A stretch of DNA of 64,000 bases from Cryptomeria japonica (lineage: Eukaryota > Streptophyta > Pinopsida > Cupressales > Cupressaceae), in contig NC_081410.1 of NCBI RefSeq assembly GCF_030272615.1, positions 124,962,640-125,026,639 on the forward strand, written 5' to 3'. The translations under genes and the position numbers were made by a program. The notes under the pieces were generated by a model, which ran no database searches, had not been told where the DNA came from, and saw only the letters and a program-made list of their open reading frames with translations. Of this stretch, positions 35,926 through 48,382 are shown one piece after another (the first letter of the stretch is position 1; each line of letters starts with the position of its first letter).

Positions 35926-36314
35926 TGTAGTCACATAAATCTGTCCACTTAATTAAATGAATATTTAGTATTTATTTGATTATTTAACCATCAATCAATA
36001 ATTAATTAAATTAATATTTAATTAATTCATCTTAACCCTTTTCTCCTATTAATTAAATAAATTATTCAATTTATTTGATTTAATTCATTTAACCAAATTC
36101 AGACCATTAATTAAATAAATAAATCATATTTGTTTAATTAAATCTTCTCTCACATTTAAATAAATTAATATTTATTTAAATCCCCCAAAATCCCATCTCA
36201 CATTTAAATACATTTATTTAAATTACCTTTATCCTCCACCCACTTGTATTTTCCTACAAATGCAAATTGCACAACTATTTATTTAAAATCCTATTTATCC
36301 TCACCCACTTGAAA

Positions 36315-36540
36315 CCTTTAATGGTTTCCCTTAAAGTCTTCAAACTTAATGGCTTCCTTCTAGAGTCTTCTTAAGCCTTTAATGGTTTCCCTTAAAGTCT
36401 TCAAACTTAATGGCTTCCCTTAAAGTCTTCTTAAGACTTTAATGGTTTTCCTTAAAATCTTCAAACTTAATGGCTTCTTTCTAGAGTCTTCTTAAGCCTT
36501 TAAAGGTTTCCCTCAAAGTCTTCAAGCATTTAAATGCTTT
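36315..36540. repeat. 61-bp tandem repeat in element D's LTR, ~4 copies
   Basis: CCTTTAATGGTTTCCC or a variant recurs at about 36315, 36376, 36437 and 36498. Each is followed by TTAAAGTCTTCAAACTTAATGG and an AGAGTCTTCTTAAG segment. It may be a duplicated enhancer-like block in U3; function is not shown. Confidence 0.8.
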
Positions 36541-37293
36541 ATCTTCCTTTTTCTCATGTAAATAAATTAAGATTTAAATAAAATCCAAAATTCACATTCA
36601 CATTTAAATAAATTAATATTTATTTAAATATCTATCCAAATGCAAACTACACCATTTAATTGAAATAAATGATTTTATTTTAATTGAAAATCCCAAAATT
36701 TCTCCCACTTGCATTCTCCTACAAAATCCACTTGCATGCCTAAACCCCTTCTAGATTCTTCTAATCCCTTCCTAATTAGCCTAATCCATCCCCTAAATAT
36801 TGTCACATTTCTAAGTAACTTGGAGTCACTTCTCAAAGCCCTCAAAGTCTTTGAAAGACATTTAAGGCTTTAAAGTCTTCAAATGGTTAACCTCTAAAGT
36901 CTTCCAAACCATTAAAGGCTCTTACATAACCATTTATGGTTAACTCACCTTTTACCTTTGGTTAGAGACTTTCCTCTAACTTAACCATCCTTTTGACTCA
37001 TGGGTCTCTTCAGAACATTTATTTCTTTGACTAAGGTAACCATTTAACCCTTGCACATTCATTTATCCCTTAGATAAAAGGAATATCCATTAACCTAACC
37101 CTAACCCAACCCCCTAGGGTAACCATCATGTCCCCTCAAGCATTTAATGCTCCTTATCTCTCCTCTCAAGCCTCCTCATGGTGACACTTGTCAACATGGG
37201 ATTAGGTTGAAAGTCTCACATGGATTGAATATCTTTCAATCCTAACCCTTGTTAAGATTTCTCAATCTTAACCCTTCATTTCCCCATTTCTTC

Positions 37294-37302
37294 TATAAAT
37301 AG
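37294..37302 (+). promoter_or_regulatory. TATA box of element D's LTR
   Basis: TATAAATAG lies about 420 bp before the proposed LTR end, in a pyrimidine-rich context typical of plant LTR promoters. It is the best promoter candidate in this LTR. Confidence 0.55.
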
Positions 37303-37716
37303 AACGCTTCTCCTCAAGCAAAGGAGGAAGCATTAGAGTATTGTTGTTATACTGGTATTAGCATAGAGCTTTTTCATAGCATCACTATCTACACTTGCAT
37401 AGCATTTTCTTATCACATTCAACCATCTGGAATCTCCATATGACATTGATGGCTAGTGTTAAAAGCTGAGAGTTACACTCATGTGGAACTTAGAGAGGAA
37501 AGGAACAAGGGAGGAGTAACTATGAGCATCTTGATTAGCATTTAAAGGAGTATAGTTTATCTATTCTATGTTTGTATGTTTTCTATTTCATGCTTAATAT
37601 CTCTCTTGATATGCCTGTTTAGGATAATCTTTTGTTGCTAACACTAACGTTTGTTTCTTGTGCTCTTGTGTGTGTTGCCATTAAACAAATTTTCTATTCC
37701 TTTTTGTAGAGCATCA

Positions 37717-37736
37717 TTTGGTGAACCTGATGTGAA
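37717..37736 (+). other. Element D primer binding site (decayed)
   Basis: TTTGGTGAACCTGATGTGA follows the proposed LTR end. It matches element C's TTTTGGCACGCCCGGTGGGAC at many positions, with several C-to-T or G-to-A changes. Confidence 0.45.
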
Positions 37737-38528
37737 AGAATAGAATTTTTCTTTTAAATTAGCTTTCTTTCTTTTTTTGAATAAGCCTTTTTAGTTAGTT
37801 GTTTAGAATGTTTTTTTTTTTTTAATTAAATAGTTTCTTTTTTAGAATAGACTTTTAAATTAGTTGTTTTAATTTTTAAATTAGTCTTTTAGAATAGATT
37901 TTTTGTAAGTTTCTTAAAATAGTTTTTATTTAAAATTAGATTTTTTTTAAGTACTCTTTAAATCAAGTTTTTCCTAAATTAGTCTTTCCTTTAGTTCTAA
38001 TTTAGATTTTAAATTAGTTTTTAATTTAGTTTTCGATTAGATTTAAATTAGTTTTATTAATTTAGATCTAATTTGTTTGTTAGTGTGATTTGTGTTAATA
38101 TGATTAATTTAATTTTGGGTTTACATCTTGTCCATGACATAAGGAGCATCTTTCTAACATATTGTTGCAGGTGTTGAAAGTGTCAAATTTGCAATTTTTT
38201 CCTTAACATGTTCTAACTGGAAAAATTGATCAATCCTAGGATAGTCATTCACATTGTCTTCATTTTGCTATCTTGGTCTAAAAATGAACATACACATTTC
38301 TATCTTGGATTAAAACGAACTATCATTTTTGCAATCTTGGCTAAAATGAACATTCACATCTTGCAATATGGGCTAAAAAGAACAATCAACTTGTTTTGTT
38401 TTGCATAGCGATTTACTTCAAGCAAACGTGCTTTTTATTAAGTTGACCAGGGTTTCATTTTTCCTAGTTTACTCAACATATTGCCTTTGAAGGATAAAAA
38501 GAACACCATGGCTGTTGGAGCAACATCT
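37737..38528 (+). other. Element D leader, first part
   Basis: T-rich sequence with repeated TTTAAATTAG-like words at about 37750-38070. Three loosely repeated segments containing CTTGG, TAAAA and GAAC lie at about 38265-38390. No gene is seen. The last five bases, CATCT, are the target-site duplication of element B. Confidence 0.5.
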
Positions 38529-39666
38529 TGTTACTACTTATCAAGTTGCCATTAGTTTTACATCCAAAGTCATTCTATATACTCTAGTCGGCTACTACTA
38601 CCAAGATATTTAGTCAGTATGCACAATCCAGTCAGTTATAAAAGGAAGTAGTCACAGAGCTCAGTATGCACCGAGCTATCTACCGAGTATCGTTTTATAT
38701 TTACCGAGCAGCAAAGATGACACACCAAGTTGATCTACACCAAGTGAAACGTGTTACCAGATTCATTGAACCTGGACATACATATAGAAATGTGTTACAA
38801 GATCGAGGCACTTAGAACCATTATCACATTGGAAATTGCACTTAAAGATTGTGTATGATTTTGAGGTCTTCTAACCAATGAAATATTTTGCATGGTTATT
38901 CATTCGAGGAATCATGTTTGTAAGATCGAAGCAATGAATGGATCACCGACATAAGAGATCTATTTATACAGCATGAGTTAAGGATTAAATATAAGTGTGC
39001 ATGAGTGTAATAAGACTGTTTCAAAGACACAGAGGTCACCAAGAAGGTTTTCAGAGAATAATCGAAGAACAGAGTAAATAGAAGGGTTTACCGAGTTACT
39101 ATATGGGTTACCAAGGTATGCTATAAGCAAGGTAACTTATTCTGAGCACATAGAATCTGCTATAACATTCTAGATGTAAAGTTGCAGATATTTGTAATGA
39201 TTTTATTGTAATATTTTGAAGTTGTAAGTGAAACCTTTAACGGGGTAAAAGACTCTAATCAAGTTTATAAATTGTAAAGCCTCTAACCAGGTGCAACATT
39301 TAGTTTAAGTGTTGTAAAATCCTTTAGCAAGGTAGATCTAATAGATCTTGATACTCCTAACAGGGTAAGCTACCAGAAATAGCTAAACATGTAGCTCTAA
39401 CCGAGCACCTTATTATTGTAGTAGTGAAGTTGTGGGTGCCATCCCCACTGTAGTTTTTCTCTCTAACCAAGAGTTTCTGCGTAACCAAAATATAAGTGTT
39501 ATGGAGTGAATTATGTATGATTGTTATTCATTTGTTTTAGCTATATGTTATGTTACAACAGTTTTTGTTTTATGCATAACAGTAAAGATATTGTTGTTAA
39601 AAGGATTTGAAGTATTGATTCACCCCTCCCCTCTCAGTACATTAGCTTTCCATATTGGGCCTAACA
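38529..39666 (+). repeat. Element B 5' LTR
   Basis: 1,138 bp, starting TGTTACTACTTATC and ending GGCCTAACA. TATAAAAGG at 38637-38645 is a TATA candidate, and another TTTATA lies about 330 bp further in. Differences from the 3' LTR are concentrated in the first 250 bp, mostly transitions, while the rest is nearly identical. Confidence 0.93.
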
Positions 39667-39668
39667 AT

Positions 39669-39680
39669 TGGTATCAAAGC
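39669..39680 (+). other. Element B primer binding site
   Basis: TGGTATCAAAGC lies two bases after the LTR. It is one base different from the TGGTATCAGAGC site complementary to plant initiator methionine tRNA. Confidence 0.85.
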
Positions 39681-39728
39681 TTCAATCTTGGAAAAGGGTT
39701 TAACTACCTAAAGAGAAAGATCTTATCA

Positions 39729-41081
39729 ATGGAAGGCTACAAACAATCTCAGGGGATTGTGTATCTGCAAGAAGAATTGGATCATGCTAATCAAGTGATT
39801 GCAGACATGCAAAGGCAAATGCAAAAATCTCTGAAAGTGAGAACAAGATTATCTGATGATTTGCAAGACTCTCAAGAGTTAGTGGAACAAATTGAGACAT
39901 CATCTGAGAATAGTATATCTGAAGAGACTGCAGAAATAATTGGAGTATTGAAAGAAAAGAACAAAGCACTGGCTGATCAACTAAAAGCAATGAAAAGAGA
40001 ACATGAACATTTTAGCACACAGATGACTGAAAATATTGATGCATTGAGGACAACCAAGGATAAAATAAGAGATCTAGAAAGAGAGAAACAACAACTTGAA
40101 GCTTTAGTATCTAATAAGAATGATGAAATCATAAGGTTGACTGGGATTCAACAAAATATGTTAGATCAACTAGGTTATGCACATCATGAAGCAAATCTGA
40201 AAGGTGATGAGAATCAAGCATTGAAACTTGAAGTATCAAGGTTGACCAATGAACTTGAAATAGAAAGGAAATCCAAAGAAACACTAAAGAAGAGTTAGGA
40301 AGCATCAAAGATGTTGGATGAGCAATTGAATACAAGATGACCCTACAAAGATGCAGGACTCAGTTACAAAGAGAAAGACTCTACCGAGAAGAGAATCTGT
40401 ACTACCGAGAGAGGAGAATCATCAAAGCAAGCTGGAATCAAGAAGAACATCAAAGGAAAGAAGCCTATTTGCAACTACTGTGGAAATCAAGGTCATAATG
40501 CCAACATGTGCCAAATCAGAAAAGGTAAGCAACCAAATGTCACTAAGTCCAATGGTTATTGTTACAATCGCAATAAATATGGTCACACACCTAATCAATG
40601 TAAGACAATGTTTGTTAACAATTATCAGAAGGCAAAATTCCAAGGGTTCTGTAAAAACTGCAATAGATATGGACATAGTACCGAGAAGCGTTGGTTTAAG
40701 CAAAAGAACTATATGTGGTATGCACACCGAGCAAACACTGGAAGCTACCGAACTCACAGAGATCTTAACCAAAAATATTTTGCAGTACCATGGGATTACA
40801 ATACAAGGATATGGTGTGAATTTTGTGGAAGATATGGACATATAAGTGCCAATTGTTTTATAAGCTTTGGAATGAACAACCGAAGATCATGGAGAAATCC
40901 TGCTATGGCATGTTTTCATTGTCATAAAGCTAGACACTTGGCTGGAGAATGCAGAGATCAACCTAGAAAAGACACTGAGGAAATAGAAGAAAAATTAAAG
41001 ATGATTTGGAGAAAGAAGGAAATTGTGTCAAATGAAGAAAGCACTTTACCTACCGAGTTAGGTGCTCCTATTCCAAATTAA
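39729..41081 (+). pseudogene. Element B gag: coiled coil plus five zinc knuckles
   Basis: One frame of 451 codons with two stops (TAG at 40296 and TGA at 40338). The first 190 residues are almost wholly coiled coil (YLQEELDHANQVIADMQRQM, GVLKEKNKALADQLKAMK). After a short linker come CCHC knuckles: CNYCGNQGHNANMC, CYNRNKYGHTPNQC (second Cys replaced by Arg), CKNCNRYGHSTEK (last Cys lost), CEFCGRYGHISANC and CFHCHKARHLAGEC. The usual N-terminal capsid domain of copia gag is not seen, so the protein looks truncated to its multimerising and RNA-binding parts. It fits a nucleocapsid-like role in packaging element RNA. Confidence 0.85.
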
Positions 41082-41220
41082 TCGGTAAAGCTATGAAGGG
41101 ACTGCACTCTCTCAAAGTTAAATCTTAACAGTTCCTACTTTATTATGTACTCAATTCAAAATCCGCATAGTTAAGACGTAGTAGTAAGTTAGAAATTCTA
41201 TCAAAGTCTTTTGGAGCACT

Positions 41221-41302
41221 ATATAGGAAACCTGTCAAGTCAGTGAATATAGGAAACCTGTCAAGTTGGTGAATACAGGAAACCTGTCAAGTCGGTATAT
41301 GA
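41221..41302. repeat. ~27-bp tandem repeat, 3 copies
   Basis: ATAGGAAACCTGTCAAGT recurs three times between gag and the second frame of element B, followed each time by a short GTGAATA-like spacer. It is too short to interpret. The rest of the 41082-41659 gap is noncoding. Confidence 0.8.
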
Positions 41303-41659
41303 AGGAAGTCTGGGTACTCGGTTAAAACGTAAAAAAAAGGAAGAAAGTTTAGTGGAACCGAGTGCATTTAATGTTTTTGACCTAACCTGCACAGAGCCCA
41401 ATAAGGTATATTGTGTACTTAAAGCATTTTCGCGATCATTTTCACTCACCAAGTTTTCGAGAAGAGAAGAGTAGAGCGAATCAAGGTGATCAAATCACCT
41501 ACAGAGAAAAATTCAAGGTATTTACATCAATCTCATCGCATTGTTAAGCTGGTGTACTGATCTTATCAAGTTATTTTTTATCTGTTGAGTGTGAAGCGTC
41601 TGTCGTTTGTAAATTCCCAAACCTTAAGGATCCTTGTTAGTTTTTATTTGGAATTTACA

Positions 41660-44600
41660 ATGGCACCTAAGATCCAAGACCCTATTGTTGTCAAGAATGT
41701 TGAGAAGCCCTCACGAAAATACTCTTTGACTCCCAAAGTTGCATCTGAACCGGATGACAAAACCGCTTTCTCACTCATCCCGGATAGAGTGTTATTAGTC
41801 GAGGATGTGAGATTCTTCACCAAATGTCATGTTGAAGAACTTGGTCACGTTGGAATCAAAGACTCCTATGATGAATTGTGCACAGATGGTAAAATGGATA
41901 GCAAGTATGAGCATATTAAAATCAAGGGATTGACTGAAGCCCTAACCTATCCCCGTGTGTTCAAACCCTAGTGGGTCAAGTTTGTTATGAGCAGAGTTCA
42001 TGATGACTTCATGTGGCTAGAAGAGAAACCGTTTGAAATCACCAAGGAAGTCATTCATTTGATCATCGGTTACCCTATTTATGATCATGCCCGAGCCTAG
42101 AAAATGATATCACAAAAGGAATTGATCAGTTTGACCGGAGTTGAATCAGATTGTAGAGGTCTAAAATTAAACAAAGTCACTGATGCAAAACTAAAGTTTT
42201 CTATTAGAGTTATCGGTTATTGTTTCTTCCAATTAGCAAGGGAAAATAGTGTACCCTGTGCAGCAATGGACTTAGCATACAAAATTGTGAAGAAAGGCAT
42301 GAAAATTGATTTATGTGAGGTAGTACTGAAAAACCTGTTTGAGAATCTGAACACAATTAGGAAGACGAAGAAGAACAACTCGGCAAATACACTAAAATTT
42401 GGATCATTGCTTGTATGCATGTTTTTCTACTTTGAGAAGTTCTTTCCAACAGTCGGTAAAATTGTTTGGGAACTACATCGACCAATCACCCATCAGATCA
42501 ATGACTTCATCAAGAAGCTAGGTGATAATTTCAATGATATAATGGATCATTACTTCAACAAGTTTTAGGAAAGAATGCATAACAGGTACCAGATTCCACC
42601 CCAGCTAGTGGAGAAATACAAAGATGTTATATGTTTTGAAGTGGACACTGATTACTGTTATGTGAATGTTGTGGAACCAAGAACTCAATCTTTTCCACCC
42701 ATGGGTTACGAGATTGATTTTGATCTCACACAACAACAAATTGATGCATTCCTTATATTACCAAGGCATACTACCGAGCTGAGGTATGGAACCTATGAAG
42801 AAATGAAGGAGAAAGTAAAAATGAGCATTGTAGTACCCAAAGCTACAAGAAAGGCAACAAAGATGATAAAGGCTTTGTCAGAGAAATTCGGAGAAGATTC
42901 TTCCTCCACACCTGTCAAAGGCACTTTAGCCATTACTGAAGAGGAATCTGAAGCCCAAGAGGCAGCAATAACACTGAGCACGGAATTGCCTAAGGGAAAA
43001 GTGTTGAAAAGAAAGAAACAAGATCCATCAAAGGTCTTACTGACTCCTCCAACAAAGCGACCTAATACAAGATCATTAGCAGCTTCACCGAGTAAGAAAA
43101 CAAAGAATGTTACTATCCCAAAGGTAACCAGAACATACAAGAAATCTACTCAGAGACTCATTTTGTCAAAAGAGTCTAGTGACACTGAATCTGAAGATGC
43201 AAGCAAATTTCAGATTATCAAGAGCAAGAAGGTAAATGTGCATAGTGTTGAAAACTTTTGTACTAATCTGAAGGAATATGGTGGATTTGGAGGATTCGGA
43301 TATGTTAAATATGAATCCAGATCTGCTGATGAAAAGAGACAAATTGAAGAAGATGTCATCTGCACACTTCTGAAATTTCGATTGGTCCCATTAGAAGTCT
43401 CTAATTCTCTTCCTAAAGAGTTGTATGCACATATTGAAACTAGGTGGCAATATTCCCTAGACTCAGAAAAACAGATCAGAGAAAGAAGTCTTGTACATCT
43501 CTTTCCTGACATGTCGGTAGATGAAATCAAAGATCATCTGAAAAACTACTAGCCACAATTCTTAGTCAAGCAAAAGGCCTTGAAACTGATGAATGGCCTC
43601 TATATTGATGTAGAAAAGGAAACAAAAGAACAATGGCAGGCAATCTTTTGACTCAAGAATGTTGGTGAACAATTTGCAGTTGAAATAGTTGATGTCACAA
43701 AGCAAGATCCTGATGTCACTAAGCAAGACCATGTTGACACCATTCAAATAGATGAAGATATCATGGATACAAAGGCACCTAAATAGGAAATGATAGAAGG
43801 CAATGCATATGCCAAACTTGTATCCAGTGAATCAATTTTGGAACAAGTTCAGCCTTATCCACCGGCCAATCAACCTATCTCAACCGAAGCCCCTCAGGAT
43901 ATGGAGCAAGGGACCGAAGGTCACAAATCTACAGCAGAAGGTACTTCTCAAGAACAGACCACTCAAGCACCTTCTAGCATTGAAAACATTACTACTGAGA
44001 CACCAAGCACCAAGACACCAAAGGGCGCTACAGAGGCTAAAGTTACCGACCATAGTGTTGCCTCTACCGAGCAACCTACCGGGGCCCCTCAAGTCTCACA
44101 AGCCATTGTCTTAGATCAATCGGTGAAAGGTAAAGAAAAGAAGATGAAAAAGCATAGTTTTAAAGTTGATTTGTCAAAACCAATAGTGTTTCCCAATGTT
44201 GATATATCAAAATTAAAAGGGCAAGCACTCATTGATTTCAGTGAACTATGCAAAGCAAAGGCCGAACAAGAGAAATAAATGGCCATTCAAAAGAAAAATA
44301 AAGTACTTCAGAAGGTGAAAGCACTCCTAATAGATATGCTACCTGAAGCTACAATATCAACTAATGCAGCCATCCACATTCAACTAGATGAAATCCTAAC
44401 AAAGATAGAGACATCTGGAGTAGATGCATCTGAGTATTTGAGCAAGCTAAAAGACAAGGAGCTCACTGCAAATATGATAGAAGAGGTATAGAAAGCTATA
44501 GCTATTAGCAAAGTTAAACTTGTCAAATTTATTGTTGAGTTGTCACCTCAACTCAAGCACATTCTTTATTCATTTTAGAAACTCTGTACATTTTCTTTAT

Positions 44601-45019
44601 TCATTAAAGACATCAAAAATAAAACTGAAGCAATTGAGAAAGAGATCACCGATCTCACAAATAAGTTGACCCCAAAGCCCTATTTAGTTCAGAACTTTTA
44701 TACCAAGCTTCAATAGCTCATGGCTCAACAATTAGAACTAAGGAATGACGAACACAAGATCTAGATGGACTTAATGACACTTCAAACATTATTTCTTCCA
44801 CATCTTTCATCCATTCAAGAACAGATCAACCTAGCCACCTCGTTATCTACTACACAAGAGGGAAGCACTCTAGATGGCTTAATTTCTTTATTAGCTGATA
44901 TTCCAGTGCAGAATTCTTTAATGGACTGTATAAATAATGCCCTCTCTGTCGCTCTCACCAAAGCACAGACCAAGTACAAATCCATTTTTGACCAGTTACC
45001 ACCCCCGAATTGTAATTAA
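41660..45019 (+). pseudogene. Element B second frame, 1,120 codons, unknown
   Basis: A single frame runs from the ATG at 41660 (MAPKIQDPIVVKN) to TAA at 45017. It holds 11 in-frame stops, nine of them TAG (41969, 42098, 42566, 43550, 43784, 44489, 44576, 44714, 44762), with no frameshift. Roughly residues 1-310 are a helical domain (FSIRVIGYCFFQLARENS, MKIDLCEVVLKNLFENL, LLVCMFFYFEKFFPTVG). The region from about 420 is basic and Ser/Thr-rich (PTKRPNTRSLAASPSKKTK), like a nuclear-localising or chromatin-binding tail. A Pro/Thr/Gln-rich linker and a charged coiled-coil-like end follow. It occupies the place where pol would be. The layout matches env-like or plant-transposon-protein frames of SIRE and Athila elements (inference). 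No transmembrane segment is convincing. Confidence 0.7.
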
Positions 45020-45338
45020 GTTTTGATGTTTGTCAAAAAGGGGGAGTGTAGTATTCAAGTATCAAACAACAGGAGTGTAGTATATAGGGAGTATACTGAG
45101 CAGCATGGCCAGAGTATCCAAAGCAATGAACCGAGCAATGAACAAAGCAGAATAAACAAAGAACAAGAGCAGCACACTGATCAGAATTTTGTACAATATA
45201 TTGATAAGGGGAGTATATCTGATTATACTATTTCATTGACTAATGTATATATTGTTAGTCGAGTCACATTTTGTAAAGTATATAGATTTTTGAGTTATGA
45301 CTTCGAAAGTAGTTTTGTCAAACATCTCAACTAATGTC

Positions 45339-45350
45339 AAAAGGGGAGAT
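45339..45350 (+). other. Element B polypurine tract
   Basis: AAAAGGGGAGAT abuts the 3' LTR and would prime plus-strand synthesis. A second purine run, AAAAAGGGGGAG, lies 300 bp upstream, near 45037, just after the end of the second frame. Confidence 0.85.
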
Positions 45351-46496
45351 TGTTACTACTTATCAAGTTGCCATTAGTTTTACATCCAAAGTCATTCTAT
45401 ATACTCTAGTCGGCTACTACTACCAAGATATTCAGTTGGTATGCACAATCGAATTGGTTATAAAAGGAAGTAGTCACAGAGCTCAGTATGCACTGAGTTG
45501 TCTATTGAGTATCATTTTATATTTACCGAGCACCAAAGATGACACACCGAGTTGATATACAATGAGTGAAATGTGTTACCAGATTCATTGAACCTGGACA
45601 TACATATGAAAACATGTTACAAGATCGAGGCACTTAGAACCGTTATCACATTGGAAATTGCACTTAAAGATTGTGTATGATTTTGAGGTCTTCTAACCAA
45701 TGAAATATTTTGCATGGTTATTCATTCGAGGAATCATGTTTGTAAGATCGAAGCAATGAATGGATCACCGACTTAAGAGATCTATTTATACAGCATGAGT
45801 TAAGGATTAAATATAAGTGTGCATGAGTGTAATAAGACTATTTCAGAGACATAGAGGTCACCGAGAAGGTTTTCAGAGAATAGTCGAAGAACGGAGTAAA
45901 CAGAAGGGTTTACCGAGTTACTATATGGGTTACCAAGGTATGCTATAAGCAAGGTAACTTATTCTGAGCACATAGAATCTGCTATAATATTCCAGATGTA
46001 AAGTTGTAGATATTTGTAATGATTTTATTGTAATATTTTGAAGTTGTAAGTGAAACCTTTAACGGGGTAAAAGACTCTAATCAAGTCTATAAATTGTAAA
46101 GCCTCTAACTAGGTGCAGCATTTAGTTTAAGTGTTGTAAAATCCTTTAGCAAGGTAGATCTAATAGATCTTGATAATCCTAACATGGTAAGCTATCAGAA
46201 ATAGCTAAACATGTAGCTCTAATCGAGCACCTTTATTATTGCAGTAGTGAAGTTGTGGGTGCCATCCCCACTGTAGTTTTTCTCTCTAACCAAGAGTTTC
46301 TGCGTAACCAAAATATAAGTGTTACACTTATATGAGTGAATTATGTATGATTGTTATTCATTTGTTTTAGCTATATGTTATGTTACAACGGTTTTTGGTT
46401 TATGCATAACAGTAAAGATATTGTTGTTTAAAGGATTTGAAGTACTTATTCAACCCTCCTCTCTTAGTACATTAGCTTTCCATATTAGGCCTAACA
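45351..46496 (+). repeat. Element B 3' LTR
   Basis: 1,146 bp, matching 38529-39666 apart from scattered substitutions and a short insertion (ACACTTAT) near 46323. TATAAAAGG lies at 45459-45467. CATCT follows as the target duplication. Confidence 0.93.
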
Positions 46497-48382
46497 CATC
46501 TCCAAATAGATAGAAAAGCATTGCAATGATAAGTTAAAAAGAACAAGTGCATTTCATGTTTGGCACCCTTGTGCAGAAGAGTTTGTCAAGTGGTCCTACT
46601 TCTAACACACACTATCCTCTCTCTTGGCTCTCGTGGTCCTAGGTGCAAGAGAAAAGTGTTAGTAACACTCAAATTTTATCTTTTTAAGAGAGGCCTACCA
46701 AGGGATCGATCACTCTTGGGAACGACCTCGCACGGTAAATCCTTCGAGCTGCTATAGAAATTAGGTGAGAGCGAAAGTTGTAGCCTTAGGTATAGTTGTT
46801 CCTACAGTGTAACTCACTGAAAGGACAAATGGGCCCCATCACGAGTTACAAGGGTCTTAAGTGAGTCACTGCAGAATGAACTTATGTCTAAAAACATCAA
46901 ACATTACTAAACACCTTTAAGTAGTAGCTCACTCGTTCTATTGATTGAGGATATTTGTGAAACGCTCAGTGCAAGAGCATAGATGGTTTTGCTCCCAAGA
47001 TACTCACCATACATATTTCCTTGAGTAGAAACATAGCTTTTTGAAAGGTTATTCATAGCCTGATAAAAGTGGTGACTCCCCCATCATAGGGATCATCTAT
47101 TTGTTATGCTCATGCAAGATTTAGTATATCACATCCTTACCTACCACGGCAGGATTCATAAGGTATGTAGTACCAAATTGATGAAATATCAAGATGTGGG
47201 CTAAAATTATCGCAACTAGCCATTTGACCTTAGGGATAAAAAGTGTTTGAAGTGTCTTCATTTTGTGTCAGACTAGTACAAATTGAGCCAACTTCGGGCT
47301 TTGGAAATACCTAAAATACATTTTAAGGAAAAGGTCATAAAATTCCAAGGATTGGGTTGATCTAGACCCACACTTACTTGTGCCTTTTAAGGCAACATTC
47401 TTGTGTTTGTGTGCTTGCTTTGTTTTTTTGTCAAAGAAACATAAAAAAAAATCAGTTCCAAAAACAAAGTGATTCATCCAACATTAACATTTTCAAAATA
47501 CCAACAAAGATTAGAAACACAGAGCAAGAGTATCAGATTATATGACCATTCTTCACATCTTGAGAAAAAAGAATCTTCATCAACATGTCAACTTGAAAAG
47601 AAGACCATTGAGCTCAAAGGCTTTAATCAAAAGGAGGAAATTCTTTTATCTTAATAGACAAATCTTTGTCTCTCATAGAGCCTTCTTACGCCACATGCAT
47701 CTTTATATTCAAGGAAAATCAAATGAATTTGATCAAGAGTCATTGAACTGCAGAGCTTTTATGCAATATAGAGCTTTGAGTTATCACAAAAAACAAAGGA
47801 GGCAAGATCAACCCTAACTTCTTTCCAGACATTTGTATCACATACAACGTAGCTCGAGAACGACCACCAACCCCCAAAAGGGAAGAAGAGGAGTTTGTTC
47901 CTTATATAACGTGAAGTTTCTATTGAAGTTAAACATCTCATCCATTACCCCATTCACGCATCATCTCATCCATTTCAACTCTCAAAACATCAAGAGGTTT
48001 TTATCCTAAGTTCTCTTTAGATATTGCTTGAATCAAACACCAAACATCACTTTTTAGAGTGTCTCGACATCTAGGATAAACTCATCCTAAAAGAGGCATT
48101 TCTACGCGGGTTAAAACTAGTCTTTGAGTGAATCCTCTCATTACTAGGTAGTTGAATCTGTAACACATCTCAGATCCCTCTAAACCTTATCACATCAAAC
48201 TTTGTCAATCAAACACAACAAGCAATTCAAGAAAGGACTATTAATTCAAGAAAGGACTTTGGTAATATCTACCTTTAGTGCTAGAGATTCATATGCAAAA
48301 AACTCCACCAAACATAAATCTCTCATTTCATCAACAACTCATCATCATTTTCACCCAACTTCAACAAAAACTTGTGAACAAA
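46497..48382 (+). other. Element D leader, second part
   Basis: This continues the leader interrupted by element B. It is moderately AT-rich with no recognisable domain. Short open stretches (for example around 47,540-47,820) are not supported by any motif. It leads into the gag ATG at 48383. Confidence 0.5.

Larger units (their letters stand above)
35926..37716 (+). repeat. Element D 5' LTR, ~1.8 kb
   Basis: It starts TGTAGTCACA and ends near CATCA at about 37716, just before a primer-site-like sequence. The first 350 bp are a mosaic of TTAATTAAATAAAT words. At 36315-36540 there is a 61-bp tandem repeat of about four copies anchored on CTTTAATGGTTTCC. A TATAAATAG TATA box lies at 37294-37302, suitably placed for U3 transcription. 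The exact 3' end is uncertain by a few bases. Confidence 0.65.
38529..46496 (+). mobile_element. Element B: complete copia-like element with gag but no pol
   Basis: LTRs at 38529-39666 and 45351-46496 begin TGTTAC and end CTAACA. CATCT flanks both ends (38524-38528 and 46497-46501), a perfect 5-bp target duplication, so both borders are exact. A TGGTATCAAAGC primer site follows the 5' LTR, and AAAAGGGGAGAT precedes the 3' LTR. The interior holds a gag with coiled coil and zinc knuckles and a second long frame of 1,120 codons, but no protease, RT, RNase H or integrase motifs. It must have moved with proteins from another element. The initiator-Met primer site, LTR length and coiled-coil gag resemble SIRE/Maximus copia elements (inference). 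Confidence 0.92.

Noticed and set aside
35950-36200. TTAATTAAATAAATA blocks as a possible AT satellite or matrix attachment region
   Set aside because: They are part of the LTR U3 of elements C and D, shared between both families.
37096-37112. CCTAACCCTAACCC telomere-like sequence
   Set aside because: Only two units within element D's LTR; far too short for an interstitial telomere.
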